DNA from: Thermoanaerobaculia bacterium | GTDB lineage: Bacteria > Acidobacteriota > Thermoanaerobaculia > Multivoradales > Multivoraceae | Direction of reading: 5' to 3' | Assembly: GCA_022826745.1 (NCBI GenBank) | Contig: JAJDUI010000002.1 | Location: 97,308-161,307 of the forward strand | Length of the DNA: 64,000 bases | Shown: piece after piece, positions 40,534 through 49,006 of the stretch | How positions within the stretch are numbered: position 1 is the first letter of the stretch | Layout of the letters: every line of letters begins with the position of its first letter | Made by a program: the position numbers and the translations under genes | Notes under the pieces: generated by a model | What the model was told of the DNA's origin: nothing | The model's database searches: none | The model's input: only the letters and a program-made list of their open reading frames with translations

Positions 40534-43041
40534 GTGACCGGGCCCTGCTCCAACCTTCGCGTGATCGAGGTCGCCGGCTCGCCCGCAGGCGCCTACGCGG
40601 GACGGCTGCTGGCGGTCTGTGGCGCCGAGGTATTGCGGCTTGAACCGCCCGGAGGCGATCCTTGGCGTGAGGTTGGCGAGCGCTGGCGGGGCGTCGGAGC
40701 GGAGTATGCGTACCTGAACGTCGGCAAGCGCACCGCGCGGCTGCGGCGGAGCACCGACAGGGGCCGGGCGCAGGTGCTGGAACTGATTGAGCGCGGTGGA
40801 GTCGATGTCGTGATCGAGAGCGCGGCGCCGGGGCCGCTCGAGCCGTTGATCGAAGAGAGCGATGCGCCGCAGGCCGTGCTGCTGCGGATCTCGCCGTTCG
40901 GCCTGGGTTCTGCGGCGAGCGAGGTCTGGGGCGAGGCGGCACCGCCGCGGTCGAACGGGTTCACGGACGACGCCTGGTCCGGCCACCTCTACCTGAACGG
41001 TGCGCCGGATCGGGAGCCCATCGCGCGGCCGGGACTCCATTCGTCCTGCCAGGCGGGCGCCCACGCGGTGATCGGCAGTCTGGCGGCACTGCTGGCCCGG
41101 CCCGCGATCGGCCGCGGCCAGGTGGTCGATGTCTCGCATGTGGAGGCGCTGGCCGCGCTCCACCAGTACACGACGGTGATGTGGACACAGGCCGGCTACG
41201 TTCTCGGCCGGGTCGGCAACTCGCAGGGCGGGCCCTGGCATCCGGTCGGTGTTCACCGTTGCAAGGACGGGTACGTGGCGCTCTCGATGCCGAGCCGGGA
41301 GATGTTGCAGCCGTTCCTCGAGGCTGCCGGCCTGGCTCACGTCCTGGAGGATCCGCGCTTCGCGGAGGATGCCGACCGGGCGGAGCACCGGGAGGAGTTC
41401 GATCGGGCGATCGATCCGTGGATGATGGCCCACACAGCAGACGAGATCATCGAGCTGGGTGAGCGGGTGCGGGTGCCGATCGGCCCGGTGATCGATGCGC
41501 TCGAGGTGCTGGACGATCCGCACTTCCGGGCCCGCGGCTTCTTCGTGCCGATCGACGGCGACAGCGGCCCGCTCGTCCCCCGCGGGCCGTTCCTCCTGAA
41601 CGGCGCGGCGTCGGTTCAGGCCATCGATTCCTCGGTCGCGGGGCCGCCACCGCCAGTCGGCGGCTCGGAAGACTGGGTGCGCCGGCCTTCTGGCCGGCAT
41701 CAAGCGCGCAGCCGCGAAGCGGCGCGCGAGTTGGCTTGCTGGAAGTCTCCGGAGCTGGCCGGCGGCCCGCTTCAGGGTGTCCGCGTGCTCGACCTCACCC
41801 GGGTCTGGGCGGGCCCGCTCGCGACCCGGATCCTGGGCGATCTGGGTGCCGACGTGATCAAGATCGAAGCCGCCTGGGCGCGCGGCCCGGCGACCCGGTC
41901 GGCGAGGATCGCCCGGCTCAGTCACCTGTTCCCGGAGAACGAAGCCGGGAAACGTCCATACAACCGCAACGCCGCGTTCAACAAGATGAACCGGAGCAAG
42001 CGCTCCGTGACGCTGGAGCTTGGCGAGCCCGAGAGGCGGCGCATTTTCGAGGCCCTGGTCGAACGGGCAGACGTCGTCTGCGACAACTTCAGCCCGCGCG
42101 TCATGCCCAAGCTCGGCCTCGACCCGGAGCGGCTGCACGAGATCAACCCGGGCGTGATCGCGGTCTCGATGCCCGGTTTCGGCAACTCCGGTCCCTACCG
42201 CGACCGGCTTGCCTACGGTCCGCTGATCGAGTCGACGATGGGATTGACGTCCGCGCTCGGCTACCGGGACGGCGGTCCGCACCGTTCCGGAATCGCCTGG
42301 CCGGATCCGATGACGGCTCTGCACACCGCGGTCGGGACCCTGGCCATGCTGTACGGCCGTTCTCAGTCCCTGGAGGGCCGGGGCGGCACGGTCGAAACGC
42401 CGATGGTGGAGGCGATGGCGACGATGTTCGGCGACCACATCCTGGCGGCGCAGCTTCGTGGATCGGCCGAACCGCGGCGCGGCAATCGCCATCCGGGCCG
42501 GGTGCCTCAGGGCTGCTATCCGTGCCTCGGCGACGACCGGTGGATCGCGATCAGCGTCGAGGACGATGACCAGTGGCGGACGCTTTGTGGCGTCGCTGCT
42601 CTTCCTGATGTCTTCGCGGCCATGTCGCTGGCAGAGCGGCAGGCGGACGAGGACCGGATCGACGAGTTGCTCTCCGAGTGGACCGGCAGCCGGGATCGAG
42701 ACGACCTGGTCGCCCGGTTGCTCCGCGCCGGCGTCACCGCGGCGCCTGTGTCCGACGCCCGCGACATGGCGGAAGACCCGTTCCTTGAAGCGCGCGGCTT
42801 CTGGGCCGAAGTCGATCATCGTGAGGTCGGCCGCCGCCGCTACCCCGGCCTGCCGATTCATCTGAGTGCGACGCCCGCGACGTACCGACTCGGCGCGCCC
42901 TGCCTGGGGGAGCACAACCGGGAGGTGCTGATGCAAGTCCTGGGGCTTCCGGCGTCACGCGTGGACGAACTGGAGAGGGCAGAGCTGCTCACGGACAGGC
43001 CGCCCGAGGGCGCCACCGGACGGGGGATCAGGAAGGAGTAG
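40534..43041 (+). CDS. Double-domain CaiB/BaiF family CoA-transferase (second copy)
   Basis: This 835-residue protein has two CoA-transferase units. N-half: NLRVIEVAGSPAGAYAGRLL and GRGQVVDVSHVEALAAL. C-half: GVRVLDLTRVWAGPLATRIL, LGADVIKIEAAW and GGTVETPMVEAMATM. Glu occupies the catalytic acidic position in both halves, unlike the N-half of the first copy, where it is Asp. The interdomain linker near residues 380-405 is encoded by copy 4 of the dispersed palindromic repeat (WVRRPSGRHQARSREAARE), so the fusion has a repeat-derived bridge. The protein probably transfers CoA between two acids; substrates unknown. The GTG start has only a weak ribosome-binding site. The VOC gene follows 4 nt after the stop. 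Confidence 0.87.
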   Translation: MTGPCSNLRVIEVAGSPAGAYAGRLLAVCGAEVLRLEPPGGDPWREVGERWRGVGAEYAYLNVGKRTARLRRSTDRGRAQVLELIERGGVDVVIESAAPGPLEPLIEESDAPQAVLLRISPFGLGSAASEVWGEAAPPRSNGFTDDAWSGHLYLNGAPDREPIARPGLHSSCQAGAHAVIGSLAALLARPAIGRGQVVDVSHVEALAALHQYTTVMWTQAGYVLGRVGNSQGGPWHPVGVHRCKDGYVALSMPSREMLQPFLEAAGLAHVLEDPRFAEDADRAEHREEFDRAIDPWMMAHTADEIIELGERVRVPIGPVIDALEVLDDPHFRARGFFVPIDGDSGPLVPRGPFLLNGAASVQAIDSSVAGPPPPVGGSEDWVRRPSGRHQARSREAARELACWKSPELAGGPLQGVRVLDLTRVWAGPLATRILGDLGADVIKIEAAWARGPATRSARIARLSHLFPENEAGKRPYNRNAAFNKMNRSKRSVTLELGEPERRRIFEALVERADVVCDNFSPRVMPKLGLDPERLHEINPGVIAVSMPGFGNSGPYRDRLAYGPLIESTMGLTSALGYRDGGPHRSGIAWPDPMTALHTAVGTLAMLYGRSQSLEGRGGTVETPMVEAMATMFGDHILAAQLRGSAEPRRGNRHPGRVPQGCYPCLGDDRWIAISVEDDDQWRTLCGVAALPDVFAAMSLAERQADEDRIDELLSEWTGSRDRDDLVARLLRAGVTAAPVSDARDMAEDPFLEARGFWAEVDHREVGRRRYPGLPIHLSATPATYRLGAPCLGEHNREVLMQVLGLPASRVDELERAELLTDRPPEGATGRGIRKE
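41675..41728 (+). repeat. Palindromic repeat copy 4, in frame between the two CoA-transferase units
   Basis: GGGTGC precedes GCCGGCC-ttct-GGCCGGC (41681-41698), then CATC and a second hairpin at 41704-41727 with CCGC-gaa-GCGG at its core. This is the fullest copy within a gene. Like copy 2 it is translated V-R-R-P-S-G-R-H. Because it codes for the linker between two domains it disturbs neither fold. Confidence 0.65.
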
Positions 43042-43045
43042 GAGC

Positions 43046-43498
43046 ATGGGAGAAGCGCCCGCGGGCACGACGCCCACGACGCGACCGCGACAACTCGACC
43101 ACATTCTCGAGGCCTCTCTCTATGTGAGCGATCTCCAGGCGGCGGAGGTCTTCTACACCGAGGTGCTGGGACTGGCCTTTCACTCGAAGCTCGAAGGGAG
43201 GCACGTGTTCTTCCGCTGCGGTGAGCAGATGGTCCTGCTCTTCAACCCGGAGGCGACCGCCGACCCGGAACTGACGCCGCGGGGCCTCGGATTGCATGGC
43301 GCTCACGGCCCGGGTCACCTGGCGTTCGGTGTGACCGAGGACGAGATCGACGTCTGGCGTGCGCATCTGGAGAGCCACGGCGTCGAGATCGAGCAGGAGA
43401 TCGACTGGGGCGGCCGCAGGGGCCGATCGATCTACTTCCGCGACCCGGACGGCAACAGCCTGGAGTTCGCGACGTCTGCGTTGTGGGGCTCGGCCTAG
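43046..43498 (+). CDS. VOC-superfamily (glyoxalase/bleomycin-resistance) protein
   Basis: This 150-residue protein has two beta-alpha-beta-beta-beta VOC modules. LDHILEASLYVSDLQAAEVFY opens the first, and the second ends with the classical YFRDPDGNSLEFAT. His in LDHI, His in PGHLAF and Glu in LEFAT are the usual metal ligands. A dioxygenase-, lyase- or epimerase-type role is possible. It is encoded 4 nt after the second double CoA-transferase on the same strand. Its stop overlaps the stop of the convergent secreted-protein gene (CTAG). Confidence 0.86.
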   Translation: MGEAPAGTTPTTRPRQLDHILEASLYVSDLQAAEVFYTEVLGLAFHSKLEGRHVFFRCGEQMVLLFNPEATADPELTPRGLGLHGAHGPGHLAFGVTEDEIDVWRAHLESHGVEIEQEIDWGGRRGRSIYFRDPDGNSLEFATSALWGSA

Positions 43499-44565
43499 CC
43501 GCCGGTCTGCGCTGCGACTTCCCTCTCTTCAAGGCGCGCGCCGCGCAGGGTGTTCCCCAGGGAGTAGTTCCCCTCGTGACAGGCGTACTCGTAGAGCTTG
43601 TCGTCCGTCGCCGGCCAGGTGTACTCGACGGTGTAGGGCGCTTCCCAGTCGCCGTTCTCGACGGTGAACCGGTAGAGGAGGGTGTCCGTGTCCTGGAAGG
43701 AGAGCCGCTCGACCACACGCTGATCGGCGGGAGGCGAAGGGTCGCCGTAGAGGGCGAAGGTCACCCAGTCCTCTTCCTGGAAGTTCGTCGTCTCGATGAC
43801 GAGCGTGTCGCCGTCCCACCAGGCGACGGAATCGCCGGCCCGCGAGCGGTACCCGGGCGGCGCGTGGCGGGCCGCCTCGCGAGACGCGTAGATCGGAATG
43901 ATCCGCGCGTAGTGCATCCACTCGATCAGGATCATCATGTGGGTGTCGGTCTGCACGACCGTCTTCAGGTTGTTGTAGAACTTCGGGTAGATCGGGATCG
44001 TTCCCTCGAGCGAGAAGATGCATCGGTCGGCGATCGACAGCGATTCCGGGTCGTCGTAGGGGCCGACCTCGCGGTCGCGCCACCACGCCTTGCCCTGGTT
44101 CTGCAGGAAGAAGCCGTAGACGCCTTCCCGGCGGGCCTTGCCGCGTTCCGTCAGCGGCGGGAAGCGGCCGTCGGGCGGATCGACGATCAGGGACGTGCGG
44201 TACCTTCCGCCGACCTTGACCGCCGACGTGCCGCGGTCCATGTAGAAGTAGTTGTAGCCGCCCACGCTGGCGCCCGCCGCGGGCGCGTCGCGGTCCGGGT
44301 CGCTGGCCCGGGCGGTGAGATCGATTCTCGCCGCTTCCTGTGACCGGATCCGCTCCGCCTCTTCCTCGGTCAGGTGGAGGCGTTCACCGAGTTCGGGGCT
44401 CCGCTCGATCGGCGTCAGGGTGCTGATGTCGTAGTTGCCCGAGAAGTCGGGCTTGCCGCTCGATGTCCTGGGAATCTCGTCCGCCAGCGCGGCGGTCGCG
44501 ACCACGAAGACCAGGAACGCAGAGGCGAGGACGGCGGCGCGGTCTCGGTCGCCTGGGAAGCTCAC
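43495..44565 (-). CDS. Conserved secreted protein of unknown function, copy 2
   Basis: This 356-residue exported protein has an N-terminal signal sequence (LASAFLVFVVATAALA). It is closely similar along its whole length to the upstream gene product. Shared motifs are SGKPDFSGNYDIS, TPIERSPELGERL, YYFMD-type RGTSAVKV, WWRDREVGPYDDPESLS and WMHYARIIPI. A conserved ADRC Cys and ACHEGNY segment could be ligand residues. I do not recognise a named family. The GTG start overlaps the stop of the upstream paralogue (GTGA), which fixes the start and shows tight coupling. The tandem pair looks like a recent duplication kept under selection. Role unknown; probably periplasmic or surface. Confidence 0.72.
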   Translation of the reverse strand: MSFPGDRDRAAVLASAFLVFVVATAALADEIPRTSSGKPDFSGNYDISTLTPIERSPELGERLHLTEEEAERIRSQEAARIDLTARASDPDRDAPAAGASVGGYNYFYMDRGTSAVKVGGRYRTSLIVDPPDGRFPPLTERGKARREGVYGFFLQNQGKAWWRDREVGPYDDPESLSIADRCIFSLEGTIPIYPKFYNNLKTVVQTDTHMMILIEWMHYARIIPIYASREAARHAPPGYRSRAGDSVAWWDGDTLVIETTNFQEEDWVTFALYGDPSPPADQRVVERLSFQDTDTLLYRFTVENGDWEAPYTVEYTWPATDDKLYEYACHEGNYSLGNTLRGARLEEREVAAQTGG

Positions 44566-45629
44566 GGTCCGCCGGTCGCCTCGGCCGCCATCTGCCTCTC
44601 TTCGAAACGCGCCCCCCGCAGGGTGTTTCCGGTCGCGTAGTTGCCCTCGTGACAGGCGAACTCGTACAGCTTGTCGTCCGTGGCCGGCCAGGTGTACTCG
44701 CCGCTGTAGGGCGTTTCCCAGTCTCCGCTTTCGAGCGTGAACTGGTAGAGCAGAGTGTCCGGGTCCTGGAACGAGAAGCGCTCGATCACGTGCTGGTCGG
44801 CGGGCGGCGACGGCTCGCGGAACAGGGTCGTCGCGATCCACTTTTCTTCCAGGAAGTTCGTCGTGTCGATGACGAGCGTGTCGCCTTCCCACCAGGCGAC
44901 CGAGTCGCCGGCGCGCGAGCGGATCGTCTCCGGGAGGTGCATCGCCGCCTCCCGGGAGGGGCTGATCGGGATGATCCGCGCGTAGTGCATCCACTCGATC
45001 AGGATCAGGAGGTGGGTGTCGGTCTGCACGATCGTCTTGATGTTGTTGTAGCTCTTCGAGTAGATCGGGATTGTCGCTTCGAGCGAGAAGACGCAGCGAT
45101 CGGCGATCGAGAGCGACTCGGGATCGTCGTAGGGGCCGACTTCGCGGTCGCGCCACCAGGCCGGACCGGTGTTCCTCTTGGAGAAGCCGTAGAGACCTTC
45201 CCGTCGCGCCTTGCCGCGCTCGGTCAGCGGCGGGAAGCGGCCGTTCGGCGGGTCGGTGAGCACCGACGTGCGGTACCTGCCGTCCACCTTGACCGCCGAC
45301 GTCCCCCGGTCCATGAAGAAGTAGTTGTAGGCGCCGATGTTCCCGCCGGCCGGCGGGGCTTCGCGGTTCGGGTCGCTCGCCCGCGACCTCGTTTCGATGT
45401 TCCGGGCCTCCCGGCGCCGGATCTCGTCTGCTTCGGCCTCGGTCAGGGTCAGGCGTTCGCCGAGTTCGGGATTGCGCTCAATCGGCGTCAGATGGGAGAT
45501 GTCGTAGTTGCCGGAGAAGTCCGGCTTCCCGCCCGGCGTTCTGGGAGTGTCGTCCGCGGCGGCGGCTCCGCCGGCGCCGACGGCGACAGTGAGGATGAAA
45601 ACGATGCGGGTTCTTCCCTTGATGGCCAT
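44562..45629 (-). CDS. Conserved secreted protein of unknown function, copy 1
   Basis: This 355-residue exported paralogue of the next gene has a signal peptide (FILTVAVGAGGAAAA). It is the first of the tandem pair. The ATG at 45629 has a strong AGGGAGG site seven nt upstream; the earlier in-frame ATG would give a nonsense leader. It shares GKPDFSGNYDIS, LTPIERNPELGERL and WHYARII-like motifs with copy 2 and has the same Cys in SIADRCVFS and in EFACHEGNY. The opening resembles secreted proteins seen near DUF3604 lipoproteins, and one lies 20 nt upstream here. Function unknown. Confidence 0.72.
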   Translation of the reverse strand: MAIKGRTRIVFILTVAVGAGGAAAADDTPRTPGGKPDFSGNYDISHLTPIERNPELGERLTLTEAEADEIRRREARNIETRSRASDPNREAPPAGGNIGAYNYFFMDRGTSAVKVDGRYRTSVLTDPPNGRFPPLTERGKARREGLYGFSKRNTGPAWWRDREVGPYDDPESLSIADRCVFSLEATIPIYSKSYNNIKTIVQTDTHLLILIEWMHYARIIPISPSREAAMHLPETIRSRAGDSVAWWEGDTLVIDTTNFLEEKWIATTLFREPSPPADQHVIERFSFQDPDTLLYQFTLESGDWETPYSGEYTWPATDDKLYEFACHEGNYATGNTLRGARFEERQMAAEATGGP

Positions 45630-45649
45630 GCGAGTTCCTCCCTTCAGTC

Positions 45650-47515
45650 CTACCCGCCCGGGACGTACCAGATCGGCGACGACCAGGCGCGTTCCTGGAT
45701 CGTCGCCGGCATGTCGGGATTCGGCTCCGCGCCGGCCCGGAGGGCGTCCCAGGTCGACCAGCGGCAGGTCGGGTTCTCCAGCACGCGGACGTAGTAGACG
45801 GCGTGCTTCGCGGCGTCGAAGTCCGGGTCGGTCCACAGGGCCGAGAGTTCGGCGGCGCCGAGGTCCTGGGAGTGGCTGCAGTCGGACAGATCGACGCTGG
45901 CGCCGTTGTCGGGGCAGCGGAGCGGGTCCCCTGAGGGCATGCCGCCGTCGGCACAGGCGATGTCGACGACCGATTCGTGCGCTTCGCCGTCCTCGACCCA
46001 GCCCTTGACCATCTGCAGGCGCTGGAGCGGCGCGCTGTCGGTGTCGCGTGCGGCCCAGACCAGGAAGCGCGGACTGCTGCCTCCGTTCGCCACCAGGTCG
46101 CCGCCCATCGGCACACCGCCCTCGTAGGCGGCGGCGATCATCTCCGGATCGGAGGTCAGGTCGTCCGGATAGTGGTAGCCGCCGAAGAACCGAACCCGCA
46201 TCCTGGGACCGCTGGTCCCGAAGGTCTCTTTGCGGCGGAAGGCGTCGTAGATCGCGTCGCGGGTGTTCTCCTCGGCCCAGACACCGGCGAGTCCCGAGCC
46301 GCCCCAGAACTTGAAGCTGTTCTGGATGTACTTCTCACCGTCCTCCGTCGGCTCGTCGAGCGGTACCGCGCCACGATTCTGGCCGGTGCCGTCGCCGACG
46401 CCGACCTTGCCGTGGAAGTTGTCCTCCTCCGGCGTGCCGCCCGAGTTGTGCGTGTCGGTCGCGCCGACCAGGCCAAAGCGGAACGGGTTGAAGCCCTGGG
46501 TCTCCTGCAGCACGAGACCGTTGACGTAGGCCTCGCGGGCGTAGCTGCCCTTCGGTTCGCTGTAGAGCGTGGTGGCGATCCGGTAGGGGAAGATCTCGAA
46601 CTCGGCCCATTCGTCGTTCGGCGACAGCAGCGGGTGGGTTTCCGAAGTGCCCTTGACCTGCGTCACCTCGACCAGGGGTTCGTTGCGCATGCGCAGGTCG
46701 GCGTAGGCGGCGTCCAGCGGTTCGCCGCCCACCGTCTCCAGCTTGAACATGTTGCCGTTGCTGCCGTTCGAGTTGTGCGGAATGGCGAGGCCCTCGATGC
46801 CCGCGTCGCGCAGACCGTCGAGCCAGCGCCAGAGGTCCTCGGGATTCCGCGAATCGGTCGAGGCGAACGGCTTGGGCGGCACGTCGCTGCCCCTGAAGAT
46901 GACGTTGCGGTGCAGGTTGCCGCGGTCATCCGACGAGGTCGTGTACTCGTAGGCGATGAAGGTCGTGAAGTTGCCTGGATCGTTATGGGCCTCGGCGGCA
47001 TCGATGATCGCCTGCCAAGAGGTGCGGGCGGCGTTGTCCACCGCGTCGGCGGGCAGCTCGGCGAACTCGCCGCTGCGAAGCCCCTGGATGGCGCGGGCGA
47101 AACCGCCGCCGCCCCGGAGGTCGGCTCCGAGGGTCGTGTCGTAGAGGACGCTCCCGGCGTCGTCCATGTCCGGCATGACGCCCAGATACATGCCGTGGTC
47201 GGTCACGGCCTGGAAGTCGAACGCCCCGCTCTGGAGCTGAAGCTGGTGGCCGCTCGGGTGCATGATCGCCTCGCCCTTGGCGAAGCGGTAGGCGTCGTCC
47301 GGACCCGTCCGGGTCTGGAACAGGTAGGCGTCGAACGAGAACCGCGTGTGGACGTGCAGGTCGCCGAAGTAGGCGTCCCGGAGCGGGTTCGGCGCGTCGG
47401 CCGCGCCGGTCGCCGTGGCGCTGCCGCCAGCGTCTTCGCCGCCGCCGGTGGAGCAGCCGAGCAGGGCGAGCGAGAGGATGGCGATGGCCGCGAGGATCGG
47501 GCGAATCTGACGCAT
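45650..47515 (-). CDS. DUF3604 lipoprotein
   Basis: This 621-residue lipoprotein has a lipobox LALLGC (Cys21). The DUF3604 domain begins at DAYFGDLHVHTRFSFDAYL, where His residues of the HxH-type motif match PHP-like metal sites, and continues with AVTDHGMYLGV and a SGGTPEEDNF/GKVGVG region. Members are predicted metal-dependent hydrolases in the envelope, of unknown substrate. An AAAGGAG site precedes the ATG. It heads a run with the tandem duplicated secreted proteins (20-nt gap), suggesting a joint envelope function. It is divergent from the M20 peptidase, 41 nt away. Confidence 0.88.
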   Translation of the reverse strand: MRQIRPILAAIAILSLALLGCSTGGGEDAGGSATATGAADAPNPLRDAYFGDLHVHTRFSFDAYLFQTRTGPDDAYRFAKGEAIMHPSGHQLQLQSGAFDFQAVTDHGMYLGVMPDMDDAGSVLYDTTLGADLRGGGGFARAIQGLRSGEFAELPADAVDNAARTSWQAIIDAAEAHNDPGNFTTFIAYEYTTSSDDRGNLHRNVIFRGSDVPPKPFASTDSRNPEDLWRWLDGLRDAGIEGLAIPHNSNGSNGNMFKLETVGGEPLDAAYADLRMRNEPLVEVTQVKGTSETHPLLSPNDEWAEFEIFPYRIATTLYSEPKGSYAREAYVNGLVLQETQGFNPFRFGLVGATDTHNSGGTPEEDNFHGKVGVGDGTGQNRGAVPLDEPTEDGEKYIQNSFKFWGGSGLAGVWAEENTRDAIYDAFRRKETFGTSGPRMRVRFFGGYHYPDDLTSDPEMIAAAYEGGVPMGGDLVANGGSSPRFLVWAARDTDSAPLQRLQMVKGWVEDGEAHESVVDIACADGGMPSGDPLRCPDNGASVDLSDCSHSQDLGAAELSALWTDPDFDAAKHAVYYVRVLENPTCRWSTWDALRAGAEPNPDMPATIQERAWSSPIWYVPGG

Positions 47516-47556
47516 GACGATCTCCTTTGAACGGGATTACGCGTAGATTAGCGCGG

Positions 47557-49002
47557 ATGACCACCAAGCTTCCGATGTCGGGCCTCCCCATGGCCGTGGC
47601 GCTGGTTCTTGCCGCCGCCTCCGCGTCTGCCCAGAACTCGACGACGTCGGGGACGATGCCTCCGGCCGAGGACATGGCCCTGGCCCGCGCCCTGCTCGAG
47701 GAACTCATCGAGATCGACACGACGGACACCGAGCGTGGCGACAACACCCGCGCCGCCCAGGCGATGGCGGACGCCCTGCTCGAAGCCGGCTTTCCGGCCG
47801 AGGATGTCCACGTCCTGGTCCCTTCCGACTTCCCGACGAAGGGCAACCTGGTGGCCCGGCTGCGCGGCAGCGATCCGGACGCCGAGCCGATCCTGCTGCT
47901 GGCCCATATCGACGTGGTCGACGCCCTGCCCGAGGACTGGAGCCCCGACATCCCTCCGTTCGAGTTCCAGGAGCGGGACGGCTACTTCTACGGCCGCGGC
48001 ACGGCGGACGACAAGGACGAGTGCGCGATCCACACCGCCAACCTGATCCGCTGGCGCCGGGAGGGCTTCGTCCCCGAGCGGGACATCGTGATCGCGCTCA
48101 CCGCCGACGAGGAGACCGGGACCCGCAACGGAGTCGAGTTCCTGCTCGCCGAGCACCGGGAGCTGATCGACGCCGCTTTCGCCCTGAACGAGGGTGGCGG
48201 CGGCGCGGAGCGGAACGGCCGCAAGGTCTCGAACAACGTCCAGGCGGCCGAGAAGGTCTACCTCTCCTTCTGGTTCGCTGCGAAGAACCCGGGCGGCCAC
48301 TCCTCGTTGCCTGTTCGCGAGAACGCGATCTACGAGTTGTCGGAGGCGCTGCTGGCGGTCCGCGAGTACGACTTTCCGGTCATGCTGAACGAGGTGACCG
48401 AGGAGTTCTTCGAGCGCTCGGCCGACCTCGTCGGCGGCGAGACCGGCGAAGCGATGCGGCGGATCGTGGACGACCCGGAGGACGCGGAAGCCCTGGCCGT
48501 GCTGTCGGGGCAGGCGTCGTACAACGCGCGGCTGCGCACCACCTGCGTCGCCACGCTGGTCGAGGGCGGCCACGCCGAGAACGCGCTGCCGCAGTTGGCG
48601 CGGGCCAACGTGAACTGCCGGCTCCAGCCCAACCACGACCCGGACGAGGTCGAGGAGACGCTGCGCCGGCTGGCGGCGCCGTTCAGCGTCGATGTAGAGC
48701 GGCGGCGGGAGGCGACCCCCAGCCCGCCGTCGCCGCTGACCGGCGAGGTGCTTGGCGCAATCGAGCGCGTGACGGAAGAGATGTGGCCCGGCGTGCCCGT
48801 GCTGCCGGTCATGTCGGCCGGCGCCACGGACGCGGTCTACCTGCGCAACGCCGGCATCCCGGTCTACGGGGTTTCCGGCATCTTCGGCGACGTGGACGAC
48901 GTTCGCGTCCACGGCCGGGACGAGCGGATCCGGATCGACCACTTCCACGAGGGGCAGGAGTTCCTGTATCGGCTGGTCAAGGTGCTGGCTGGGGGTGGTT
49001 GA
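47557..49002 (+). CDS. M20-family metallopeptidase, exported
   Basis: This 481-residue zinc-dependent exopeptidase/deacylase of the M20/ArgE-CPG2 group carries a signal peptide (PMAVALVLAAASASA, about residues 9-26). Metal-site motifs are LLAHIDVVD, GRGTADDK, ALTADEETG (catalytic Glu) and PGGHSSLPV for the dimerisation lid. The C-terminal SAGATDAVYLRNAG supplies the last His-region equivalent. Removal of the leader gives a periplasmic enzyme hydrolysing short peptides or N-acyl amino acids. The ATG at 47557 is preferred over 47527 because the latter would add ten residues ahead of the signal sequence; 47572 is also possible. Confidence 0.88.
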   Translation: MTTKLPMSGLPMAVALVLAAASASAQNSTTSGTMPPAEDMALARALLEELIEIDTTDTERGDNTRAAQAMADALLEAGFPAEDVHVLVPSDFPTKGNLVARLRGSDPDAEPILLLAHIDVVDALPEDWSPDIPPFEFQERDGYFYGRGTADDKDECAIHTANLIRWRREGFVPERDIVIALTADEETGTRNGVEFLLAEHRELIDAAFALNEGGGGAERNGRKVSNNVQAAEKVYLSFWFAAKNPGGHSSLPVRENAIYELSEALLAVREYDFPVMLNEVTEEFFERSADLVGGETGEAMRRIVDDPEDAEALAVLSGQASYNARLRTTCVATLVEGGHAENALPQLARANVNCRLQPNHDPDEVEETLRRLAAPFSVDVERRREATPSPPSPLTGEVLGAIERVTEEMWPGVPVLPVMSAGATDAVYLRNAGIPVYGVSGIFGDVDDVRVHGRDERIRIDHFHEGQEFLYRLVKVLAGGG

Positions 49003-49006
49003 GGCG

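Noticed and set aside
39571..42936. Long minus-strand open frame of 1121 codons across metF, SDR and the CoA-transferase
   Set aside because: It is opposite well-supported genes, has low-complexity Arg/His/Asp-rich translation and no recognisable motif; it is a GC-skew shadow.
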